Source: Streptomyces marincola | GTDB taxonomy: Bacteria > Actinomycetota > Actinomycetes > Streptomycetales > Streptomycetaceae | Direction: 5' to 3' | DNA: 64,000 nucleotides | Assembly: GCF_020410765.1 (NCBI RefSeq) | Contig: NZ_CP084541.1 | Span: 2,165,001-2,229,000, forward strand | Part shown: piece by piece, positions 1 through 7,926 of the stretch | Layout: the number at the start of each line of letters is the position of its first letter | Numbering within the stretch: position 1 is the first letter of the stretch | Position numbers and translations under genes: made by a program | Notes under the pieces: generated by a model | The model's database searches: none | Told to the model about the DNA's origin: nothing | What the model saw: only the letters and a program-made list of their open reading frames with translations

Positions 1-240
1 GCCGGCCAGCGCGTAGAGGAGGAGGGAGAGGAAGGCGCGGCCGGGCCCGAACGAGGCGCCGATGAGCAGCGCGGCGAACGTCTGCCCCGTGACGGGCACC
101 GGCGATCCCGGTACGGGCACGGCCAGTTGGGCCGCGGCGCCGGTGAGCGCGGCACCGCCGACGACGAGGGCCACGTCGCGGGCCCTGGCCCGGGGCGCGG
201 TGGTGGCCGGCAGCAGGTCGGCGAGGACGGCGGTGCTCAT
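1..240 (-). CDS. bioY: Biotin transporter BioY (S component), 5' part only
   Basis: This is the first 80 codons of a gene that runs off the left edge on the reverse strand. BioY is the membrane substrate-binding subunit of an energy-coupling-factor importer for biotin. The visible N-terminus has a hydrophobic first segment followed by VPVTGQTFAALLIGASFGP, the conserved BioY stretch after the first helix, and a second hydrophobic segment ending at the window edge. The ATG at 238-240 is preceded by a GAAGGAG ribosome site about 6 bases away. It is divergent from sodF. The rest of the gene and any EcfAA'T partners lie outside the window. Confidence 0.88.
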   Translation of the reverse strand, partial: MSTAVLADLLPATTAPRARARDVALVVGGAALTGAAAQLAVPVPGSPVPVTGQTFAALLIGASFGPGRAFLSLLLYALAG

Positions 241-371
241 GGGGCAACTCCTTCGGGGACGGGCGGGCCTGTGGACGAGTCAACCTGTCGACCCTAGCCG
301 AACGGGCGTACGCGCTCGGCGTGACCTTCGCGACACCCCAGCGCGCCCGGCGGAACGCTGGTAGCGTGTTC

Positions 372-388
372 TTGCAAGTCATATGCAA
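372..388 (+). promoter_or_regulatory. Candidate Nur (nickel repressor) operator before sodF
   Basis: The sequence TTGCAAGTCATATGCAA reads as TTGCAA-N5-ATGCAA, one base off the inverted repeat tTGCaa-N5-ttGCAA described for the Streptomyces nickel-responsive Fur-family repressor Nur. It lies 39 bases before the sodF start. A TAGCGT hexamer at 362-367 could be a -10 box, which would put the repeat over the transcription start. That fits nickel-dependent repression of the iron enzyme. Confidence 0.65.
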
Positions 389-426
389 TAAGCGTCGACA
401 AGCACTTAGTGGAGATGGGCAACGGC

Positions 427-1068
427 ATGGCCACGTACACCCTCCCCGACCTCCCCTACGACTACTCCGCGCTGGAGCCGGTCATCAGCGGCGAGATCAT
501 CGAGCTGCACCACGACAAGCACCACGCCGGCTACGTCAAGGGCGCCAACGACACCCTTGAGCAGCTCGCGGAGGCCAGGGAGAAGGACCAGTGGGCGGCG
601 ATCAACGGCCTGGAGAAGAACCTCGCGTTCCACCTCTCGGGCCACATCCTGCACTCCATCTACTGGCACAACATGACCGGTGACGGCGGCGGCGAGCCCC
701 TGGAACGCGACGGCACGGGCGAGCTGGCGGACGCGATCGCCGAGTCGTTCGGCTCGTTCGCCCGCTTCAAGGCGCAGCTGTCCAAGGCCGCCGCGACCAC
801 GCAGGGCTCGGGATGGGGCGTGCTGGCCTACGAGCCGGTCAGCGGGCGCCTGATCGTCGAGCAGGTCTACGACCACCAGGGGAACGTCGGCCAGGGCTCC
901 GTGCCCGTCCTGGTGTTCGACGCCTGGGAGCACGCCTTCTACCTCCAGTACCGCAACCAGAAGGTCGACTTCGTCGAGGCGATGTGGCGCGTGGTCGACT
1001 GGCAGGATGTCGCGGCCCGGTTCACGGCCGCCAGGGAGCGCGCGCACACGCTCCTGCTCGCCCCCTGA
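427..1068 (+). CDS. sodF: Fe/Mn-family superoxide dismutase (SodF type)
   Basis: Converts superoxide to oxygen and hydrogen peroxide in the cytoplasm. The 213-residue product has the full Fe/Mn SOD fold with metal ligands at His28 (LHHDKHH), His76 (LHSIYWHN), Asp165 and His169 (DAWEHAFYL). The ATG at 427 gives the family N-terminus MATYTLPDLPYDYSALEP. GTG 409 and ATG 415 are in frame but would overlap the GGAG ribosome site at 411-414. Streptomyces usually carries both a nickel SOD and this enzyme, and the Nur-like operator upstream suggests the classic switch. A strong hairpin follows the gene at 1132-1164. Product call is firm; metal preference is inferred from family and operator. Confidence 0.95.
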   Translation: MATYTLPDLPYDYSALEPVISGEIIELHHDKHHAGYVKGANDTLEQLAEAREKDQWAAINGLEKNLAFHLSGHILHSIYWHNMTGDGGGEPLERDGTGELADAIAESFGSFARFKAQLSKAAATTQGSGWGVLAYEPVSGRLIVEQVYDHQGNVGQGSVPVLVFDAWEHAFYLQYRNQKVDFVEAMWRVVDWQDVAARFTAARERAHTLLLAP

Positions 1069-1123
1069 GGACCCCCGGCCGCCTGATCGTCTTCTCACTC
1101 CCCTTCACCGGGCAGGCGGCCGG

Positions 1124-1180
1124 CGAGGGCACGGCCCCCGCGCGTGAGGATCGCGCGGGGGCCGCCGTCGTCGCGCCCGC
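1124..1180 (+). repeat. 57-bp direct repeat, copy A
   Basis: Identical to 4355-4411 except at one base (c1165 versus t4396). It contains the 13-bp-stem terminator hairpin. The two copies bracket a 3.2-kb segment. Similarity stops abruptly on both sides, which marks the ends of an insertion or rearrangement. Confidence 0.9.
1132..1164. terminator. Hairpin terminator between sodF and SnoaL-like gene
   Basis: Perfect 13-bp inverted repeat (CGGCCCCCGCGCG at 1132-1144 and its complement at 1152-1164) with a 7-base loop and no U tract, as is common in actinobacteria. It lies between two converging genes, so it can serve both. The same hairpin recurs at 4363-4395. Confidence 0.8.
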
Positions 1181-1226
1181 TCCTCCCCTTCGGCCGCCGG
1201 CGGCCCGGGCGCGGGGGCGGCAGGGT

Positions 1227-1688
1227 TCAGCTGGGCGCCCCGGCCGGAGCCAGCTCGGTCAACGCGCGCCCCGTGGCCAAGTCGGCCGGTACCGACACGT
1301 GGTCGTGGATCATCAGCCACTCCCCGTCGACGAGGCGGAAGCAGTTCGTCTGGCGCACCCACATGTCGACGGGGCTGCCGCCCATCGTTCCGAAGATGCG
1401 CGTGAAGGTGCGGACGAAGGACAGATCTCCGGAGGCGAAGACCTGGAGATCGCGGAACTCCAGCCCGGGAGAGCCCTCGAACGCGCCGAGGAAACCGATC
1501 CAGTTCTGGCGCCACAACTCACCGCCGCGGAACTCCAGCGGTGGCATGAGATCGAAGCCGGTGAACCCCTCAGGCGCGTAGAACGCCATCATTCCCTCGA
1601 CGTCCTTGGCCTCGAAGGTCTTCTTCCACTCCAGCATGCGCCGGCGGACCTGGTCCTCGGGGCGCGCGGTGACGTTCTCGGTGCTCAT
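1227..1688 (-). CDS. SnoaL-like / NTF2-fold protein
   Basis: A 153-residue protein of the SnoaL/ketosteroid-isomerase-like NTF2 superfamily. It has an N-terminal helical part (VRRRMLEWKKTFEAKDVEGM), then alternating strands ending in an RLVDGEWLMIHDH stretch typical of the fold. Such proteins bind or isomerise small hydrophobic molecules, and many have no known reaction. The ATG at 1688 has GAGGAA 7 bases upstream; an ATG at 1715 is a weaker alternative. It is divergent from the MmyB-type regulator at 1944, a common regulator-target pairing, and lies in the segment bracketed by 57-bp repeats. No substrate can be named. Confidence 0.75.
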   Translation of the reverse strand: MSTENVTARPEDQVRRRMLEWKKTFEAKDVEGMMAFYAPEGFTGFDLMPPLEFRGGELWRQNWIGFLGAFEGSPGLEFRDLQVFASGDLSFVRTFTRIFGTMGGSPVDMWVRQTNCFRLVDGEWLMIHDHVSVPADLATGRALTELAPAGAPS

Positions 1689-1943
1689 GCGGTGCTTCCT
1701 CATCCCGTTGCTCATGGACGGTGGCGGACTGCCTGACGTCAGCCTCACGCCACGCGGCGCCCCGAACCAGCCCCGGCCCATGCGGGCATGACGAGTACCT
1801 GCCTCGACGCGGCCCGCGCCCCACGGTCCTGGCACGCGGGCTCCGGGAAGGCGGAAGCGGTCCCGGGGCCCGCCCACGACGGGCGCATATTCTGGGCACG
1901 GCGTGGCCGGCTCCATCCGCGGCCGGCGGCATCGTAGAGAGGG

Positions 1944-2861
1944 GTGGCTCCTCTGCACGAGCTACTGGACAACCCGCTCGGCGTCTTCCTGCGCTCCCGG
2001 CGCGAACGCATGGCCCCCCTCGCGTCCGGCGCCCCCGGCAGGAGCCGCCGGACTCCGGGCCTGCGCCGCTCCGATGTCGCCGCCCGCGCAGGAATCAGCG
2101 TCGAGTGGTACACGCGGATCGAACAGGGCCGAGGAGGCCGGCCCTCCCCGCAGGTACTCGACGCCGTCGCGGCAGCGCTCGACCTCATCCCCGAGGAACG
2201 CGAACACCTCTTCCTGCTCGCGTACGGGCGCCCGCGGGAGTCCCCCGCGGTGATCGAACCGGAGCGGCAGGCGCGCCTTGAGCGGCTCGTCGCGGGATTC
2301 CCCGCGAGTCCCGCCTACATCAAGACGGTGAGCTGGGACGTCATCGCCTGGAACGATGCGGCGCGGGCGCTGCTCACCGACTACCCGGCGCTTCCCCCGG
2401 AGGAACGCAACGTCCTGCGGCTGCTGTTCACGGACCCCGGCTCCCGCACACGGCTCGGGGACTGGGCGCGCGAGGCGAGACGCGCCGTCGCGACGTTCCG
2501 CCTGGAACTGGCGCGGTGGCAGGGATACGCGCCGCGGGCGGCAGCGCTGATCGAGGAACTGCACGAGGCCAGCCCCGACTTCGCCGCGATGTGGGACTCG
2601 AACGATGTCGGCACGCTCGGCAACGGCGTCAAGCACCTCGTCGACACTCCCGTGGGAAGGATCGCCCTGCACTACGAGTCCTGCTCCATCGACGACTCGC
2701 GCGGCCTTGGGCTCGTCCTCTACACCCCCGAACGGGAGCAGGACGCGGAAAGGATCCGCGTGCTGACACGTGCACGCACGGGCCCACCCCGCGGGCCGAC
2801 CGGCCGCGTCGCGGACGTCACTGGGCGAACGGGTCGCCGAGGACGCCGGCGAGCCGGATGA
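1944..2861 (+). CDS. XRE-family regulator with MmyB-like ligand-binding domain
   Basis: DNA-binding repressor or activator of the MmyB-like class. Residues about 9-80 form the helix-turn-helix (TPGLRRSDVAARAGISVEWY, then TRIEQGRG), which matches this family closely. Residues about 100-270 form the PAS-like ligand-binding domain with KTVSWDVIAWNDAARAL, FTDPGSRTRLGDW and the closing LGLVLYTPE. Members usually control a divergent reductase or isomerase gene, here probably the SnoaL-like gene 255 bp away. The last 25 or so residues (Arg/Gly-rich) go beyond the usual end and overlap the convergent gene at 2818 by 44 bp, so the original stop may have been lost. Starts with GTG. Confidence 0.85.
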   Translation: MAPLHELLDNPLGVFLRSRRERMAPLASGAPGRSRRTPGLRRSDVAARAGISVEWYTRIEQGRGGRPSPQVLDAVAAALDLIPEEREHLFLLAYGRPRESPAVIEPERQARLERLVAGFPASPAYIKTVSWDVIAWNDAARALLTDYPALPPEERNVLRLLFTDPGSRTRLGDWAREARRAVATFRLELARWQGYAPRAAALIEELHEASPDFAAMWDSNDVGTLGNGVKHLVDTPVGRIALHYESCSIDDSRGLGLVLYTPEREQDAERIRVLTRARTGPPRGPTGRVADVTGRTGRRGRRRAG

Positions 2862-3093
2862 GCCCCCGTTCGCCGCGGTCGGTCGCAGCGGCGTAGACGG
2901 TCCAGGTCCAGCCGCGTTCCGCCGCGTACTCCCGCGCCCAGTCCAAAAGTTCTCCGATGTCGGTCTCGTCCAGGATCTCGTACTCGTGCGACGCGACCGC
3001 GGGAACATCCCAGAAGGAGACCCGGTAGTCGGCGTGGTCCCGCTCCCAGGTGGTGTCCCTGGGGTCGACAAGGCGCGTCCTCATGCCGACCAT
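2818..3093 (-). CDS. Small conserved hypothetical protein
   Basis: A 91-residue acidic protein with EYEILDETDIGELLDWAREY and AERGWTWTVYAA segments and many aromatic residues. It resembles small hypothetical proteins of other Streptomyces, but I cannot assign a function. There are no membrane segments or cysteines. An in-frame ATG at 3084 (MRTRLVDPRD) is an alternative start. It converges on, and overlaps, the tail of the MmyB-type regulator gene and reads in the same direction as the CU044_5270-type gene upstream. Confidence 0.6.
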   Translation of the reverse strand: MVGMRTRLVDPRDTTWERDHADYRVSFWDVPAVASHEYEILDETDIGELLDWAREYAAERGWTWTVYAAATDRGERGLIRLAGVLGDPFAQ

Positions 3094-3173
3094 GGTGGCC
3101 CGGTTCCGGGCCGGCTGCCACAGCGCGTCCGGCGGGCTCTCCGGCGCTTCGCGCAGGGCGTGTTCGTCCGTGG

Positions 3174-4121
3174 TCAGGACTCCAGGACCGGGGGAAGGTA
3201 GACCTCGTAGCCGATGACCGAGGGAATCGGAACGTCGAGTTCGCCCGCGCTCTCCGTCAGGGTGTCCTCCTGCCCGAGTACGTCGCCGGTGGCCGGGTCG
3301 ATGATGAACGTGTAGCGCGTGGGCAGGCCGCTGCTGGAGGACACGGCGGAGAACGCCTGCCCGTCGCGGCCGGCCCGGTCGGTCACCTCGCCGTCGTACT
3401 CCAGCCCCTCTGTGCCGGCGAGCATCCGCAGGAAGGCGGCACGCTGGTCGGGACCGAGGGCCTGCTGCGTGACCAGGTCATGGGCCGCCGCCTGGAGCGC
3501 CATGATGTCGCCGGTGGGCCGGCCGTGGGCGGCCTCCAACCAGGCAGCGAACGCCTCGTCACCGGCCGGGGCGGGCTGCGCGTAGGCGCTCGGTGCGTCG
3601 GTGAAAGTCTCCGCACCTTCCGGTGTCTCCTGGATCTGAGTGAGGGAGCCATCGGGGTGCCATTCGTTGCGGACATCCGTGGCCACGACCTCCGATGTCA
3701 CCGATCCCGAGGCGACCTGGGTCGACAGCGACCAGACCCGGTACCTGGTCCCGACCGCCTTCCCCGTCGGCTCGGGCAGGGCGGCGGCACGGTCGGCGAT
3801 CTCGCCCAGCACCTCCGAGGCCGACCGGTCCGCAGCGGCGGAGACATACCGCAGCGGCGGCGGCGTGACCGCGTGTGCCCTCCCGGCATCTCCGCCCGCT
3901 TCCGGGAGGAGAACGAGAGCGGCGACGCCGGCGGTGGCGGCCATCCCGGCCGCCACAGCGGGCACCACCCCCACCCGCCGCCCCCGGCGGCCGGCCGTCC
4001 CGGGAACCTCGCACGCCGCGACCGTCTCCGGGTCGGCTCGCGCCCGCTCCTCATCCACCACGAGACCGTCCGCCGGGTCAGCCCCCGCCGACAACGCCCT
4101 GCCGTCCTCGCTCACGCCCAT
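3174..4121 (-). CDS. CU044_5270-family membrane-anchored protein
   Basis: A 315-residue protein with a short cytoplasmic N-terminus (about 50 residues), one membrane segment (VGVVPAVAAGMAATAGVAAL) and an extracytoplasmic domain. The domain holds the CU044_5270 family pattern: WHPDGSLTQIQETPEG, a helical LRMLAGTEGLEYDGEVTDRAGR part and a terminal FIIDPATGDVLGQEDT. Members normally sit right behind an ECF sigma-factor gene and probably act in its control. Here that gene is missing apart from a short helix-turn-helix-like relic. The ATG at 4121 has GGAGGGG 5 bases upstream. Role unproven. Confidence 0.8.
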   Translation of the reverse strand: MGVSEDGRALSAGADPADGLVVDEERARADPETVAACEVPGTAGRRGRRVGVVPAVAAGMAATAGVAALVLLPEAGGDAGRAHAVTPPPLRYVSAAADRSASEVLGEIADRAAALPEPTGKAVGTRYRVWSLSTQVASGSVTSEVVATDVRNEWHPDGSLTQIQETPEGAETFTDAPSAYAQPAPAGDEAFAAWLEAAHGRPTGDIMALQAAAHDLVTQQALGPDQRAAFLRMLAGTEGLEYDGEVTDRAGRDGQAFSAVSSSSGLPTRYTFIIDPATGDVLGQEDTLTESAGELDVPIPSVIGYEVYLPPVLES

Positions 4122-4227
4122 GTCCGCCCCTCCGAAGCACCGAGCACGTGGCCGCGCCGCACCCCAGCGCCCGCGCCGCCTGCCGGATCGTAAGCCCCTC
4201 CCCGCCGAACAGGGCCGGTAACTTCCG
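4122..4227 (-). pseudogene. Possible sigma-70 region 4 relic
   Basis: Immediately upstream of the CU044_5270-type gene, one reverse frame encodes GEGLTIRQAARALGCGAATC followed by an Arg-rich end. This looks like the helix-turn-helix of sigma-70 region 4 (EGLTIRQAARALG in place of the common E-x-L-x-x-x-E-I-A-x-x-L-G). No region 2 can be seen, and the frame runs towards the 57-bp repeat B. A sigma-factor gene would be expected here, so I read this as the remnant of one cut at the repeat. Only suggestive: about 25 residues match. Confidence 0.33.
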
Positions 4228-4354
4228 ATCCGCTGCACCGCACCGACGAGAACGCGCCAAGAACCGAGTGACGGGCAGCCGCCGTCCGCTGCCCGCCCGC
4301 AACGCGCTGTGCGGCGCAGCCGACCGCGTCCGCACCTGGCGCACCTGGCGCGTC

Positions 4355-4411
4355 CGAGGGCACGGCCCCCGCGCGTGAGGATCGCGCGGGGGCCGTCGTC
4401 GTCGCGCCCGC
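4355..4411 (+). repeat. 57-bp direct repeat, copy B
   Basis: Second copy of the segment at 1124-1180, with 56 of 57 bases identical. The sequence just before it carries a short tandem (GCACCTGGC twice at 4332-4349). It marks the right edge of the 3.2-kb insert between sodF and the thioredoxin-fold gene. Confidence 0.9.
4363..4395. terminator. Hairpin terminator, duplicate of 1132-1164
   Basis: Same perfect 13-bp stem and 7-base loop as the hairpin after sodF. It follows the reverse-strand gene at 4433-5062 and would end its transcript. Confidence 0.78.
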
Positions 4412-4432
4412 CGGGTGGGGCGTCCGCAGGGG

Positions 4433-5062
4433 TCAGTCGAACTGCGGGCCGACGTCGCGGGTCCGCTTGATCTCGTAGAAGCCGGGCGTGCTCGCGACCA
4501 GGAGCGTGCCGTCCCACAGCCGGGCCGCCGCCTCGCCCTTGGGCGCCGGGGTGACCACGGGGCCGAAGAACGCGATCTGCCCGCCGTCCGCGCCGGGCAC
4601 CGCGATCACGGGCGTGCCGACGTCCTGGCCGACCAGGTCGATGCCCGCCTTGTGCGAGGCGCGCAGCTCCGTGTCGTACCGGTCGGAGTCCGCCGCGTCG
4701 GCGAGACCGGCCGGCAGTCCGGCCGCCACCAGCGCCTCGGTGATCGTCTCCCGGTCGTGCTCGCGGCCCTGCGGGTGCATGCGCGTGCCCAGCTCCGTGT
4801 AGAGCCGGCCGAGCACCTCGTTGCCGTGCTCCTGCTCGGCGGCGATGCACACCCGCACCGGCCCCCAGCCGGTGCGCATCAGCTCGCGGTAGCGCTCGGG
4901 CAGCTCGTCGACGCGCGGTTCGTTGAGCACGGACAGGCTCATCACGTGCCAGCGGACCTCGACGGGCCGCACCTTCTCGACTTCGAGCATCCAGCGGGAG
5001 GTCATCCACGCCCAGGGGCACAGGGGGTCGAACCAGAAGTCTGCGGGCGTCTTCTCGGGCAT
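4433..5062 (-). CDS. DsbA-fold protein of the Rv2466c (mycothiol-dependent nitroreductase) family
   Basis: A 209-residue thioredoxin-fold protein with an inserted helical domain, as in the actinobacterial Rv2466c family of mycothiol-dependent oxidoreductases. The active site reads DPLCPWAW: Cys15 is present, but the second cysteine of the family CPWC motif is alanine (Ala18). A one-cysteine mechanism using mycothiol as partner is therefore likely. The C-terminal half has GTPVIAVPG (cis-Pro loop) and FFGPVVTPAPKGEAA. It is cytoplasmic with no signal peptide. It converges on the 3.2-kb insert and is divergent from the aminopeptidase at 5264. Exact substrate unknown. Confidence 0.85.
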   Translation of the reverse strand: MPEKTPADFWFDPLCPWAWMTSRWMLEVEKVRPVEVRWHVMSLSVLNEPRVDELPERYRELMRTGWGPVRVCIAAEQEHGNEVLGRLYTELGTRMHPQGREHDRETITEALVAAGLPAGLADAADSDRYDTELRASHKAGIDLVGQDVGTPVIAVPGADGGQIAFFGPVVTPAPKGEAAARLWDGTLLVASTPGFYEIKRTRDVGPQFD

Positions 5063-5263
5063 GACGTTCTCCTGTCAGGCGTTCGGTGTGATCAGCGTGC
5101 TCTGCGTGCTCGGTACGACACGATCTTCCCGGCCCAACGCGCCGGGCGTTCCCCGCATTCCGCCACGGCATTCCGCCGTGCGCCGGGCCCCGGGCGCGTG
5201 ACATGCTGGCTCGCGCACGCAATGGGAGTAAACCGGATATCGGTCCGGAACCAGGGAGGCGCA

Positions 5264-7867
5264 GTGCCCGGAGAGAACCTGACCCGTGACGAGGCCCGCG
5301 AACGGGCCGGGCTGCTGACCGTCCACGGGTACGAGGTGGCACTCGACCTGCGCTCCGCGGTGGGCCCCGCGCCGGAGTCGGGACCGCGCACGTTCCGCTC
5401 GACCACCACCATCCGCTTCTCCTGCGCGCGGGAGGGCGCGGCCTCGTTCGCCGACCTGCTCGCGCCGCACGTGCACTCGGTGACGCTGAACGGCCGGCCG
5501 CTGAACGTGGACCAGGTCTTCGACGGCTCCCGCATCGCCCTGGCCGGCCTCGCCCGGGAGAACGAGCTGGTGGTGGACGCCGCCTGCGCCTACAGCCGCA
5601 CCGGCGAGGGGATGCACCACTTCGTGGACCCCGAGGACGGCGAGACGTACCTGTACACGCAGTACGAGCCCGCCGACGCCCGCCGCGTGTTCGCGAACTT
5701 CGAACAGCCGGACCTCAAGGCGCCGTTCGACTTCCGTGTGACCGCGCCCGCCGACTGGGTCGTGCTCGGCAACGGCGCGGAGACCGGCAGGACCGATGTG
5801 GCGGGCTCCGGGCCGGCCGCCGCCACCTGGACGTTCGCCACCACGCGGCCGATCTCCACGTACATCACGGCCGTCGTCGCCGGCCCGTACCACTACGTGA
5901 CCGACCACTACCGGCGCGAACTGCCCGACGGCTCGGTCCTCGACATCCCGCTCGGGGCGCTGTGCCGCAAGGGCCTGGCCCGGCACTTCGACCACGAGGA
6001 GATCTTCACCCTCACCAAGCAGGGCCTCGACTTCTTCCACGAGCACTTCGACTACCCGTACCCGTTCGGGACCTACGACCAGGCGTTCGTGCCCGAGTAC
6101 AACATCGGCGCGATGGAGAACCCGGGCCTGGTGACGTTCCGCGAGGAGTACGTCTTCCGCGGCCGGACCACGCGCGCGGCCCACCAGGGCCGGGCCAACA
6201 CGCTGCTGCACGAGATGGCGCACATGTGGTTCGGCGACCTGGTCACGATGGAGTGGTGGGACGACCTGTGGCTCAAGGAGTCGTTCGCCGACTTCATGGG
6301 GGCGTTCTCGCTCGTGGAGGCGACCCGTTTCGACGAGGGCTGGATCGCGTTCGCCAACCGCCGCAAGGCGTGGGCCTACCGCGCCGACCAGCTGCCCTCG
6401 ACCCACCCGGTCACGGCCGACATCCGCGACCTCCAGGACGCCAAGCTCAACTTCGACGGCATCACGTACGCCAAGGGCGCCTCCGTCCTCAAGCAGCTGG
6501 TCGCCTACGCGGGCCGGGAGGCGTTCCTCGAAGGCGCCCGCCGCTACTTCAGGCGCCACGCCTACGGCAACACCCGGCTGACCGGCCTCCTCGACGTGCT
6601 CTCGGAGACCTCGGGCCGCGACATGCCGGCCTGGTCGCGGGCCTGGCTGGAGACCACGGGCGTCAACGTGCTCACGCCGCGGGTCACGTACGACGCCGAG
6701 GGGCGGATCACCGGTCTCTCCGTGCTCCAGGAGGCGTCCCCCGAGCACCCCACGCTGCGCCCGCACCGGGTCGCCGTCGGCCTGTACGGGCCGACCGGGC
6801 CCGGCGGGCCGATCGAACGCTACGCGCGCGCCGAGGTCGACGTCTCGGGGCCGAGCACGCCGGTGCCCGAGCTGACCGGGCAGCCGGCACCCGCGTTCGT
6901 CCTGGTCAACGACGACGACCTGACGTACTGCAAGACGCGTTTCGACGAACGGTCGCTCGACGGCCTGCGTTCGGGCCTCGGGGCGATCACCGATCCGCTG
7001 GCCCGCGCCCTGTGCTGGTCCGCGCTGTGGAACCTGACCCGCGACGCCCTGCTGCCGGCGCACGAATTCCTGAGCCTGGTGCGGGAGTTCGCGGGGCAGG
7101 AGTCGCAGGTCGGGGTATTGCAGATGGTGCACGCGTGGGCGCGCACGGCGCAGCTGCGGTACACGGCGCCGGAAGGGCGCGAGGCGGCGCGCGCCGCGCT
7201 CGCGGACACGGCGGTCGGGGAGCTGCGGCGGGCGACGCCGGGCAGTGACCACCAGGTGGCGTGGGCGCGGTTCCTCGCGGCGTGCGCCGGCTCGGACGCG
7301 GACGCGCAGCTGCTGACCGGGCTGCTCGCGGGCACCGCGCGCATCGACGGCCTCGATGTCGACCAGGAGCTGCGCTGGGCGTTCCTCGAACCGCTCGCCG
7401 CGAGCGGGCACGCGGGCGCGGCCGAGATCGACGCCGAACTCGCGCGCGACGACACCGCGTCGGGCCGCAGGCACCAGGTGCGCTGCCTCGCGGCGCGGCC
7501 CTCGGCCGAGGTGAAGGCCGCCGCCTGGCGGGACGTGGCCGAGTCCGACCGGCTGTCGAACGCGCTCACCGAGGCGACCATCGCGGGCTTCGCCCGCCCG
7601 GGTCGGTCCGACCTGCTCGACCCGTACGTGCCGCGCTACTTCGCCATGCTGCGGGACGTGTGGCGCGAGCGGACGATCGAGACCGCGATGGCCCTGATCC
7701 ACGGCCTGTTCCCGGCGCACGGCGACCGGTCGGTCCTCGCGGCCACGGACGCGTGGCTGGCCGAGCACGCGGACGCGGCACCGGCCCTGCGCCGCCTGGT
7801 CCTTGAGGAGCGCGACGACCTGGCGCGCGCCCTGCGCGCCCAGGCGGCGGACGCGCCGCGCGGGTAG
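5264..7867 (+). CDS. pepN: Aminopeptidase N, M1 family (first copy)
   Basis: Zinc aminopeptidase removing N-terminal residues from peptides in the cytoplasm. The 867-residue product has the M1 order: N-terminal beta domain with the FEQPDLKAPF strand, exopeptidase motif GAMEN at 282-286, zinc site HEMAHMWFGD at 316-325 with Glu339 eighteen residues after the second His, then the C-terminal helical ERAP1-like domain. The GTG start at 5264 follows AGGGAGGC by 4 bases and gives the same start (PGENLTRDEARERA) as the second copy at 13319 (PGTNLTRQEAQERA). The two are clear paralogues. No signal peptide. Confidence 0.94.
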   Translation: MPGENLTRDEARERAGLLTVHGYEVALDLRSAVGPAPESGPRTFRSTTTIRFSCAREGAASFADLLAPHVHSVTLNGRPLNVDQVFDGSRIALAGLARENELVVDAACAYSRTGEGMHHFVDPEDGETYLYTQYEPADARRVFANFEQPDLKAPFDFRVTAPADWVVLGNGAETGRTDVAGSGPAAATWTFATTRPISTYITAVVAGPYHYVTDHYRRELPDGSVLDIPLGALCRKGLARHFDHEEIFTLTKQGLDFFHEHFDYPYPFGTYDQAFVPEYNIGAMENPGLVTFREEYVFRGRTTRAAHQGRANTLLHEMAHMWFGDLVTMEWWDDLWLKESFADFMGAFSLVEATRFDEGWIAFANRRKAWAYRADQLPSTHPVTADIRDLQDAKLNFDGITYAKGASVLKQLVAYAGREAFLEGARRYFRRHAYGNTRLTGLLDVLSETSGRDMPAWSRAWLETTGVNVLTPRVTYDAEGRITGLSVLQEASPEHPTLRPHRVAVGLYGPTGPGGPIERYARAEVDVSGPSTPVPELTGQPAPAFVLVNDDDLTYCKTRFDERSLDGLRSGLGAITDPLARALCWSALWNLTRDALLPAHEFLSLVREFAGQESQVGVLQMVHAWARTAQLRYTAPEGREAARAALADTAVGELRRATPGSDHQVAWARFLAACAGSDADAQLLTGLLAGTARIDGLDVDQELRWAFLEPLAASGHAGAAEIDAELARDDTASGRRHQVRCLAARPSAEVKAAAWRDVAESDRLSNALTEATIAGFARPGRSDLLDPYVPRYFAMLRDVWRERTIETAMALIHGLFPAHGDRSVLAATDAWLAEHADAAPALRRLVLEERDDLARALRAQAADAPRG

Positions 7868-7926
7868 CGAGGGGGGCGTCCGGGCCCGCGCGTCCGCGGG
7901 GCGAGGTCAGGCGGACGCGCGCCGGG

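Noticed and set aside
406..1098. Long reverse-strand frame opposite sodF
   Set aside because: It mirrors the codon periodicity of sodF, lacks domain similarity and ribosome site; an artefact of high GC.
1124..4411. 57-bp repeats as attachment sites of an integrative element
   Set aside because: No integrase, excisionase or replication gene lies between them and neither copy overlaps a tRNA.
4415..5263. Upstream extension of the first aminopeptidase (283 codons)
   Set aside because: It is antisense to the DsbA-fold gene; GTG 5264 has a ribosome site and matches the second copy.
5075..7768. 897-codon reverse frame opposite the first aminopeptidase
   Set aside because: His/Arg/Val-rich nonsense composition and exact antisense phase to pepN; not a gene.
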